Assembly (NCBI GenBank): GCA_021795795.1
Contig: JAJYPA010000139.1
Coordinates: forward strand, 1-16,181
Direction: 5' to 3'
Length of the DNA: 16,181 nt
From: Pseudomonadota bacterium
Lineage (GTDB): Bacteria; Pseudomonadota; Gammaproteobacteria; Halothiobacillales; Halothiobacillaceae
Shown here: positions 1 to 4,725 of the stretch, in pieces
Numbering within the stretch: the first letter of the stretch is position 1
Layout of the letters: the number at the start of each line of letters is the position of its first letter
The notes under the pieces: model-generated
Told to the model about the DNA's origin: nothing
Databases searched by the model: none
The model's input: the letters and a program-made list of their open reading frames with translations, nothing else
Made by a program: the position numbers and the translations under genes

Positions 1-27
1 CACAACCCGGTGACCGGGCACAACCCG
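1..27 (+). repeat. 18-bp-period direct repeat with internal palindrome
   Basis: CACAACCCG at 1-9 recurs at 19-27, giving an 18-bp period in frame with pilL (codons read QPGDRA then QP). Bases 7-19 form CCCGGT-g-ACCGGG, a perfect inverted repeat around one base. Only 1.5 units are visible; the array may continue left of the window. Confidence 0.5.
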
Positions 28-299
28 TATTGTTGGGGTTGACCCCCGTCTTCCTCCTCAACCAGGGCGATCTCATCCTCACCGATCTCCAGAAATGGGC
101 CAAGCAGTCCGGCTGGACGGTGGTCTGGCAGGTGCCTGAAGACTGGCAGGTGCCGAACACCACGACGTTCAGCGGAGATTTTCAGAAGGCGGTCAGCCAG
201 GTGATCCAGGCGCTTTCCGCGAATGGCGCGAATGTCCATGCGGTCTTTCATACGGCGAACAATACCGTGGTGGTCAGCGGCGCGGGGGGTGGGGAATGA
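1..299 (+). CDS. pilL: PilL/TcpQ-domain pilus protein, C-terminal part (cut by left edge)
   Basis: Partial gene; its frame is open from base 3 to the TGA at 297-299. The visible part matches the TcpQ/PilL C-terminal domain: a VFLLNQGDLILTDLQKWAK helix, then SGWTVVWQVPEDW, then TFSGDFQKAVSQVIQAL and a closing strand NNTVVVS. In R64-type thin pili PilL is an outer-membrane lipoprotein that works with the PilN secretin, and TcpQ does the same for the V. cholerae toxin co-regulated pilus secretin. The signal peptide and N-terminal region lie outside the window. The TTG at 30 gives a possible 89-aa start, but the open frame and missing export signal make truncation by the window edge much more likely. 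Its stop overlaps the next small gene by ATGA. Two 18-bp-period duplications lie in it (1-27 and 125-154). Confidence 0.82.
   Translation, partial: QPGDRAQPVLLGLTPVFLLNQGDLILTDLQKWAKQSGWTVVWQVPEDWQVPNTTTFSGDFQKAVSQVIQALSANGANVHAVFHTANNTVVVSGAGGGE
125..154 (+). repeat. 18-bp-period duplication inside the TcpQ domain
   Basis: CTGGCAGGTGCC at 125-136 is repeated exactly at 143-154, an 18-bp offset, so WQVP appears twice (WQVPEDWQVP). It keeps the reading frame. A short in-frame slippage duplication is the simplest explanation. Confidence 0.5.
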
Positions 300-415
300 A
301 AAAGGTTATCGGCGCAGTAGCGATACTTCCCGTGTTGATGGTGTTGGGCGCTGTGCTGATTTGTTGCGCGGCGCTTGAAACGTTTGGCCATGATGGAGCG
401 CCGGATTATGCCTGA
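296..415 (+). CDS. small hydrophobic peptide (39 aa)
   Basis: The ATG at 296 overlaps the pilL stop (ATGA) and a purine-rich GGGGGGTGGGG tract lies just upstream. The 39-residue product starts MKKVIGAVAILPVLMVLGAV and ends at the TGA 413-415. It has two lysines, then about 22 hydrophobic residues with a CC pair (LICC), then a short polar tail: one membrane span or an export signal, with a near-lipobox at LICC. The next gene starts at 408 inside it, so it sits in a coupled chain on both sides. I recognise no family; it could be a small membrane subunit of the pilus or a coupling leader. Confidence 0.5.
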   Translation: MKKVIGAVAILPVLMVLGAVLICCAALETFGHDGAPDYA

Positions 416-818
416 GCCGATGAAGCCGAAATTAACTGAAGTTATTCATGACATGCTCTGGGCCTGCGGGACTCTTATTCTCGTGGCCATCCAGTCAATT
501 CCTCTCGCGTTGGCGATTTTGGTGGCATTGGCGTTGTGGTTTCTTCCAGAAGCCATCGGATGGCATCAAAGCTGGGCGCACATCATTCCTCCCGAGCTTA
601 ACCGGGCTGGGGCGCCACACGCATTATTTTCCATCACAAAGCGGTTTTTCGTGGCGTCATGGGTTTTTGCTTTCTTCACGAAACTGCTGGTCCTGCAAGA
701 TGAGCAGAACCTAGTGGTACAGCAACGTCTGGTTCGTGAAAAGCGTCGAAATGAAGCCGTAGTGGCCGTTAAACATAATGTTGAGAAACTGGAAAAACCC
801 TTGGCAGACGAGAACTGA
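408..818 (+). CDS. integral membrane protein of unknown function
   Basis: A 136-aa protein starting at ATG 408, chosen because GGAG at 395-398 lies about 9 nt upstream; the TTG at 375 and the ATGs at 390, 393 and 420 are less well placed. Residues about 15-47 form a long hydrophobic stretch (one long or two short spans, split near SIP at 30-32). A further span lies at about 80-97, after a Pro/Trp/His-rich loop. The last 40 residues are charged and helical (many K, R, E, V), probably cytoplasmic and able to form a coiled coil. It starts within the small upstream gene and ends 1 nt before the transglycosylase gene. By position it falls between pilL and the later pil genes, where R64 has pilM, but I see no sequence reason to call it PilM. 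Confidence 0.72.
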   Translation: MPEPMKPKLTEVIHDMLWACGTLILVAIQSIPLALAILVALALWFLPEAIGWHQSWAHIIPPELNRAGAPHALFSITKRFFVASWVFAFFTKLLVLQDEQNLVVQQRLVREKRRNEAVVAVKHNVEKLEKPLADEN

Positions 819-819
819 C

Positions 820-1539
820 ATGCTCGCCTGCATAGCCGAAGCGTCCAGCGCCTATCACGTCCCCGTCCCGGCCATCGAGCGGGTGCTAGAGGTGGTGGCG
901 CATACAGGAACGCCGTCCGCAGGAACGCCTTCCGCGGGAATTGGCCCCATGGGCATCCCTGCGCAATGGCTGCCGGTAGTGGACGCCTACGGTTTCCCCC
1001 TGAATCTGGTGCGCAAGGATGCGTGCTGGGGCGTCGCCGCCGGTGCGTGGATTCTGGCGGTGGAGAGCATGTATGCACACCCGCAGGGACATCATGACAA
1101 CGGTACCGTCTATCCCGCGCACATCGGCGCTATACCACAACAGGATGTGCGATGGGCCAATCAGGCGGCTGCCGAAACACACGTACCGGCCGCCATGCTG
1201 CTGGCTGTGGCCGCACAAGAGAGCGGGTTCAATCCCAGTGCGGTGTCGCCCGCAGGAGCGCAAGGCCTTATGCAGTTCATGCCGGCGACTTGGGCGAGGT
1301 ACGGGCGAGGCAATCCATTCAACCCGAAAGCGGCCATCTTCGCAGGCGCTGCGTATCTCCGCCATCTGGCGCTGAAGCTCGGGAGTTGGCCACTGGCTCT
1401 GGCTGGGTACAACGCCGGTGGCCAAGCCGTGGTGAACGCCGGATACCGGATACCTCCGTATCGGGAAACACAAAATTATGTGCCTGCGGTGTTGGCACAC
1501 TATCAGCAGATCAGTGGAAGCACCGGAGGTGGGCGATGA
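820..1539 (+). CDS. lytic transglycosylase with a decayed first domain (R64 PilT role)
   Basis: A 239-aa peptidoglycan-cutting enzyme. Residues about 120-232 are a standard SLT (goose-lysozyme-like) domain: catalytic Glu134 in AAQESGFNP, then GAQGLMQFMPATW (147-158) and LAGYNAGGQAV (194-204). Residues about 4-82 look like a second, VirB1-type SLT unit (CIAEASSAYHVPVPAI, IGPMGIPAQWLP, DACWGVAAGAWILA), but the Glu expected after VLxV is Val26 and GPMQI is GPMGI, so this half should be inactive. Start ATG 820 is 1 nt after the upstream stop; the in-frame ATG at 778 lies inside the upstream gene and has no ribosome site. No signal peptide is visible with either start, which is odd for a periplasmic enzyme. 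Such enzymes open the wall for pilus passage (PilT in R64, unrelated to the PilT ATPases). Confidence 0.85.
   Translation: MLACIAEASSAYHVPVPAIERVLEVVAHTGTPSAGTPSAGIGPMGIPAQWLPVVDAYGFPLNLVRKDACWGVAAGAWILAVESMYAHPQGHHDNGTVYPAHIGAIPQQDVRWANQAAAETHVPAAMLLAVAAQESGFNPSAVSPAGAQGLMQFMPATWARYGRGNPFNPKAAIFAGAAYLRHLALKLGSWPLALAGYNAGGQAVVNAGYRIPPYRETQNYVPAVLAHYQQISGSTGGGR
906..935 (+). repeat. 15-bp tandem duplication (GTPSA x2) in the transglycosylase gene
   Basis: AGGAACGCCGTCCGC at 906-920 is followed by AGGAACGCCTTCCGC at 921-935 (14 of 15 identical), adding GTPSAGTPSAG to the protein where the first domain has lost its catalytic residue. Its reverse complement contains TCCTGCGGACGGCGT, which is also the core of the tandem repeat at 4326-4361. 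Confidence 0.6.
1525..1530 (+). promoter_or_regulatory. strong ribosome-binding site for the 33-aa peptide
   Basis: GGAGGT lies 5 nt before ATG 1536. It is one of the best Shine-Dalgarno matches in the window and is the main reason to believe the small gene is translated. It sits inside the last codons of the transglycosylase gene. Confidence 0.55.
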
Positions 1540-1637
1540 ATAGATATTTTTTGGTACTAGCTGCGGCTGGCGATGTAGTGACCTGCAGTTCGCATGAATT
1601 GTTTAGCGGTGACCGTGGAACAGGAGACAAACGATGA
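1536..1637 (+). CDS. small peptide (33 aa), coupled on both sides
   Basis: The ATG at 1536 overlaps the transglycosylase stop (ATGA) and follows GGAGGT by 5 nt. The TGA at 1635-1637 overlaps the next ATG (1634) the same way. The product starts MNRYFLVLAAAGDVVTCSS and ends in a charged tail. The first 17 residues look like the end of a lipoprotein signal, with VVTC as a near-lipobox; Thr before Cys and Asp within the core are poor for lipidation. It could be a small VirB7-like lipoprotein that has drifted, a leader peptide that couples translation, or a remnant. I recognise no family. Confidence 0.45.
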   Translation: MNRYFLVLAAAGDVVTCSSHELFSGDRGTGDKR

Positions 1638-2263
1638 GAAAGCGCATTTGCGTACTGATTACTTGTGCTGCGCCTGCACTATTCCCGTTTTTTGCCCATG
1701 CGAACACGGAATCCCGATGGGCGGCGTCGCTGGGACTCGGCACTACGGGTGTCACAGCGGGATTGCTCTACCGTGAATCCCAGAACTTCGTTACGGATGC
1801 TGGTCTGGGCGGCGTCGTCGTTGACCCATCATTTTCTGCCGGCGGTGAAAATTATCATATGGGAATACGGTTACTCTCCGCACGGCTGACCGAAGATTGG
1901 TATCCATTCAATGGCAATCTGTTCCTTGCCGGAGGGGTACTGTTCAATGGCGACAAATTTAGTCTCCAGCCGACAACAGCCACTCAAGGCAATTACTCAT
2001 TCGCCACACCAGCCAGCTTCCACTTTTCGCCGGTGGCGCCCTATCTCGGCGTTGGCTGGGGTTATCCATTTTCCGGGTCGAGTTGGACCTTTCAAGCGGA
2101 GGCCGGAGCTGCCTACGAAGGATCCGCAAAAGTGTCCGTAGCCATGGGCACAGATCCTTATGCCGCACAGGCCTATCAAGCTGAAAAATCCAGCATAAGT
2201 GCCGCATTGGGCGGTTCGGATGAGCAGCACGTATGGGTCTGCAAGGGAAAGGATGAATCATGA
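1634..2263 (+). CDS. exported outer-membrane beta-barrel-like protein
   Basis: A 209-aa protein from ATG 1634; AGGAG at 1622-1626 lies 7 nt upstream. Residues 1-24 are a Sec signal (MRKR, a hydrophobic core, cleavage after AHA). The rest has alternating short strands rich in Gly and aromatics, including LTEDWYPFNGNLFLAGGVLF and VAPYLGVGWGYPFSGSSW, then AEAGAAYEGSAKVSVAM. This pattern is typical of small 8-stranded barrels of the general OmpW/OmpA-fold kind; the exact family is not certain. Such proteins usually end with an aromatic residue needed for assembly. This one instead ends in a hydrophilic tail with one Cys (CKGKDES), and no matching last strand appears in the other two frames. It may be C-terminally altered or fold differently. 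The gene is coupled to both neighbours by ATGA overlaps. A link to the pilus is only positional. Confidence 0.65.
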   Translation: MRKRICVLITCAAPALFPFFAHANTESRWAASLGLGTTGVTAGLLYRESQNFVTDAGLGGVVVDPSFSAGGENYHMGIRLLSARLTEDWYPFNGNLFLAGGVLFNGDKFSLQPTTATQGNYSFATPASFHFSPVAPYLGVGWGYPFSGSSWTFQAEAGAAYEGSAKVSVAMGTDPYAAQAYQAEKSSISAALGGSDEQHVWVCKGKDES

Positions 2264-2910
2264 GTTTGCATGACCAGCACATTGCCATCGTGGACAGCGC
2301 TGCGGAGTACGCTGACTTTGAAGGGCTTGCACCCGGCACGGGATTACGCATCCTGGTGCCGCGTGAGGTGTATCACCCGCACGAATGGTCCAGTACCCGT
2401 TTTCTGATGGCTGCGCTGCCGGACGTGACTGGTCTTGATGTGCTGGAGATCGGCGGTGGCTCCGGGGCACTGGCTCTGGCTATCAAACAACGCGGTGCAG
2501 CAAAGGTGGTGGCGACGGATATCTCGGAAAAGGCGTGCGCGACCATGGAGTGTAACGCGCTGCTCAATCATCTGGATATTGATGTGCGTCATGGGGACAT
2601 GTTCGCTCCTCTGAAAGATGGTGAACGGTTCGATCTGATGATCTTCAATCTGCCGCTCATGGACAAACCCATTGATTATTCGGCGGAGGTGGCTTTGTGC
2701 GATCCCGATGGAGAATTGCTGTCTCGATTTCTTCTGGGGCTGCCAGAAGTCATCAAGCCCGAAGGTGCGGCGTTGTTCACGCACGCGGATATCTCCGCAC
2801 CGTTGCCGTTGGGTATTTCGGGGCAGGTTCGGGTGGTGGCCGAAATGCAGCGAAATGATCCCGCCGACTGCAAGTCTGAAACCTTTCGGATTTTATGGTG
2901 GAGGCTATGA
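2260..2910 (+). CDS. class I SAM-dependent methyltransferase
   Basis: A 216-aa soluble protein starting at ATG 2260, overlapping the upstream stop by ATGA, with AAAGGA just upstream. Residues 60-72 (DVLEIGGGSGALA) are SAM-binding motif I. VVATDIS at 83-89 carries the acidic residue expected to bind the SAM ribose, and RHGDMF (110-115) is a typical later loop. FNLPL at 129-133 stands where N-specific methyltransferases of the HemK/PrmC/RsmC type have NPPY/NPPF, which suggests an amide or amine nitrogen target. The N-terminal VYHPHEW...RFL resembles the segment before motif I in PrmB/PrmC-like enzymes. The substrate is unknown. In this operon a pilin or other pilus protein is a possible target, but that is inference only. 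Confidence 0.8.
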   Translation: MSLHDQHIAIVDSAAEYADFEGLAPGTGLRILVPREVYHPHEWSSTRFLMAALPDVTGLDVLEIGGGSGALALAIKQRGAAKVVATDISEKACATMECNALLNHLDIDVRHGDMFAPLKDGERFDLMIFNLPLMDKPIDYSAEVALCDPDGELLSRFLLGLPEVIKPEGAALFTHADISAPLPLGISGQVRVVAEMQRNDPADCKSETFRILWWRL

Positions 2911-3653
2911 TGATGCGCACACTGGCATTGGTGCTTGAATCGACCTTCAAAAATCTGGACCAACGCATCGAAGAGCGTTGGAATGCCGGTAATTTATCAC
3001 ACGGATTCTGGCGCACCGGCGCCATTCCGAGGCTTACTCCCGTGGACACCATGCGTGAGTACGGGTTTTGGCAAGGAAAAGCCGTTCTGGAAAAGGGGTT
3101 GACTGGTCAAGTTTCGGTGGCGCTGATCGGCGGGCATACCCGCATGGGCATTTTTCTGCCCAACCGATTTCTGGAAGGGGTCTCCGTCTGGGGTGAGTCG
3201 CTGACCGATGTGGTGGCCAAGGCGCACGATGGACAACCCGCACCCATCGTCCGGCGTGTGGGTGGAGACACCCTGTTCGACCGCATTTTTACCGAGCCGC
3301 CATTCTCCGCCGAATGGCTGTTGCGCTGCACGCAGGATATCGGTGCGCAATACATCCTCGAAAATCATCTGGCCTGGCGTGTGATCGACCTCTGGGAATC
3401 CGCGCTACGCGCGGTTATATCCAGACAATCCCATGATCTGGGCATCGTCATTCAGTCCACGAAACCACTGCCACCCATCCTCACGGAAGCCCTGCCGCTG
3501 ACTTTGCAGGACGCCTACGAAATCCAACCGGGGCGCTGGGTCACGATTGTGGTGCCGACAGCGGATACGTTCGACCTTTCCGAGATGGAAGCACAGTTAC
3601 AGAACCTGCTGCCGGATTACGGCATCACCATACAAAAGGATGCCGCTGGATGA
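2907..3653 (+). CDS. conserved-looking protein of unknown function
   Basis: A soluble protein of 246-248 aa. Three consecutive ATGs (2907, 2910, 2913) follow GGTGGAGG at 2897-2904. 2907 gives the ATGA overlap used throughout the operon, while 2910 or 2913 have better spacing; an ATG at 2895 is less likely. I recognise no family and see no signal peptide, membrane span or known catalytic motif. It has an amphipathic start (LALVLESTFKNLDQRIEERW), a central part with many short strands (GQVSVALIGGHTRMGIFLP), a Trp-rich helical middle and an acidic end (FDLSEMEAQLQNLLPDYG). It overlaps the EAL gene by ATGA, so the two products are probably made in fixed ratio and may work together. Confidence 0.7.
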   Translation: MMMRTLALVLESTFKNLDQRIEERWNAGNLSHGFWRTGAIPRLTPVDTMREYGFWQGKAVLEKGLTGQVSVALIGGHTRMGIFLPNRFLEGVSVWGESLTDVVAKAHDGQPAPIVRRVGGDTLFDRIFTEPPFSAEWLLRCTQDIGAQYILENHLAWRVIDLWESALRAVISRQSHDLGIVIQSTKPLPPILTEALPLTLQDAYEIQPGRWVTIVVPTADTFDLSEMEAQLQNLLPDYGITIQKDAAG

Positions 3654-4423
3654 AAAACACAAACCCCTTGCAGGGCGCCAACCCCGTCACGGGGATGAAA
3701 TATCGCCTGGAACCCATCGTGGACCTGCTCACAGGTGACGTCGTCGGACAGGAATTACTGGCAGGCGACATCGCCTGCCCCACCTGGAGCGAAGCGGAAT
3801 GGCGGGAATGGTATGCGTTCCTCGCCGAGGAAATCCCCTTGCTGCTGCCCGACCTGCACCTTTGCAGGGGACAGCCCGGGCTGCTTTTTCTGAATCTGGA
3901 TGGGCATCAGTTGCTGGATTGGCATATTGCCGGGTCCATCCGCTCCCTGCGCGATCATGCCCGACGCATCGTCATTGAGTGGACGGAGCAGCATTTCCAC
4001 GATGAAAAACTGGTGGACGTTTTGGCAAAGCTTAATTTCCTGAAAGGACTGGGTTTCAGCATCGCCATTGACGATATCGGCGCGGGGGTCGGCGTCGATG
4101 GACTGGGCCGGGCGGGGGCGGTCAAGGCAGGTTTCTGCAAGATCGACGGATCCTACTTCCAGGCGATCCGTGACAAGGGGCCGGACTACCTGCGCGGACT
4201 GTGCCAGCACCTGTCCCACGGCGGTGCGCGCGTGGTGGTGGAATGGGTCGAGACGGAAGCGGACTACCGGTTGGCGTTGGCCGCCGGAGCGCATCTGGGG
4301 CAGGGATGGTTTTGGACGAATAGCGGTCCTGCGGACGGCGTGAGTCCTGCGGACGGCGTGGGCTTGCAGCCGGCAGGCTTGCCATGCGCCCTCGTTGATG
4401 AGGAAAAAGGAGCAGAAGGCTGA
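3650..4423 (+). CDS. EAL-domain protein (cyclic-di-GMP phosphodiesterase or sensor)
   Basis: A 257-aa stand-alone EAL domain with no GGDEF, PAS or membrane part. EAL enzymes hydrolyse cyclic-di-GMP, and degenerate ones bind it as receptors. Signature positions visible: E35 and L37 of ExLxR (GQELLAG), N82 (LFLNLDG), E113 (EWTE), D141-D142 (AIDDIGAG), K164 (CKIDGSY), E201 (EWVE) and Q218 (GQGWFW). So the metal-binding and catalytic acids appear kept, but the Arg of ExLxR is Gly39 and the loop usually DFGTGYSS is DIGAGVGV. That could weaken binding or catalysis, so either an enzyme or a receptor is possible. The tail after residue 223 carries a short repeat (PADGVSPADGV). It overlaps both neighbours (ATGA and TGATG). 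EAL proteins are not part of the R64-type pilus set. Confidence 0.85.
   Translation: MKNTNPLQGANPVTGMKYRLEPIVDLLTGDVVGQELLAGDIACPTWSEAEWREWYAFLAEEIPLLLPDLHLCRGQPGLLFLNLDGHQLLDWHIAGSIRSLRDHARRIVIEWTEQHFHDEKLVDVLAKLNFLKGLGFSIAIDDIGAGVGVDGLGRAGAVKAGFCKIDGSYFQAIRDKGPDYLRGLCQHLSHGGARVVVEWVETEADYRLALAAGAHLGQGWFWTNSGPADGVSPADGVGLQPAGLPCALVDEEKGAEG
4326..4361 (+). repeat. 18-bp tandem duplication at the end of the EAL gene
   Basis: GTCCTGCGGACGGCGTGA at 4326-4343 is followed by the same 18 bases with a final G at 4344-4361 (17 of 18 identical), coding PADGVSPADGV. The core TCCTGCGGACGGCGT also lies, on the opposite strand, in the transglycosylase repeat at 906-935. Confidence 0.7.
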
Positions 4424-4725
4424 TGCATGACAATACACAAGATAACCAGCAATTCATTGATGCCGCTCGTGGGCGTGGTGAAGACACGTTTATGTATATG
4501 GACCAGAAAAGCGGCGAGTGCATGCTGGTTTCCGGCAGCGCCACTAGCATCAAGTTGCTTGGCGAGATCGTGGACGACTACGAGATGGTCTGCGCGGTCG
4601 TAGAGGCCATCGATACAGGGTTGCTCGAACAGTGGCGGCACGAATCATCTAACGAACATCGTGCATTAAAGCTGGAAAGTATTAAAAGCACCAAAAGCAT
4701 CGGAGAAAGCGAACATGCACAATAA
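4423..4725 (+). CDS. small soluble protein of unknown function (100 aa)
   Basis: ATG 4423 shares one base with the EAL stop (TGATG); AGGAG at 4408-4412 and AAGG at 4417-4419 lie upstream. The 100-aa acidic product has no signal or membrane span. It has a polar N-terminus, a compact middle (FMYMDQKSGECMLVSGSATSI, residues about 23-43) and a helical part (LGEIVDDYEMVCAVVEAIDTG), ending in a Lys/Ser/Glu-rich tail made partly of a 9-bp near-repeat (AAAAGCACC, AAAAGCATC at 4684-4701). I recognise no family. Its end overlaps the start of the secretin gene by 11 nt, so it may set secretin translation. Confidence 0.65.
   Translation: MHDNTQDNQQFIDAARGRGEDTFMYMDQKSGECMLVSGSATSIKLLGEIVDDYEMVCAVVEAIDTGLLEQWRHESSNEHRALKLESIKSTKSIGESEHAQ

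Noticed and set aside
375..407. TTG 375 as start of the membrane-protein gene
   Set aside because: It has no ribosome site, and GGAG 9 nt before ATG 408 fits better.
408..818. Naming the 136-aa membrane protein PilM
   Set aside because: Only the position suggests it; the several membrane spans and charged tail give no family match that I can defend.
778..819. ATG 778 as start of the transglycosylase gene
   Set aside because: It lies 41 nt inside the upstream gene without a ribosome site, and the added residues give no signal peptide; ATG 820 starts right at the domain and 1 nt after the stop.
566..1500. Long minus-strand frames of 170 and 204 codons across the membrane-protein and transglycosylase genes
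   Set aside because: They are antisense to well-supported genes, their products are Arg/Cys/Pro-rich without domain signatures, and they have no ribosome site in context.
1..4361. CRISPR array or phage attachment sites from the short repeats
   Set aside because: The repeats are 15-18-bp in-frame duplications inside genes without spacers, and no cas, integrase or tRNA gene is present.
3755..4553. Minus-strand frames of 227 and 143 codons opposite the EAL gene
   Set aside because: They are shadows of a GC-rich gene; the plus strand shows clear EAL motifs and both junctions are coupled.
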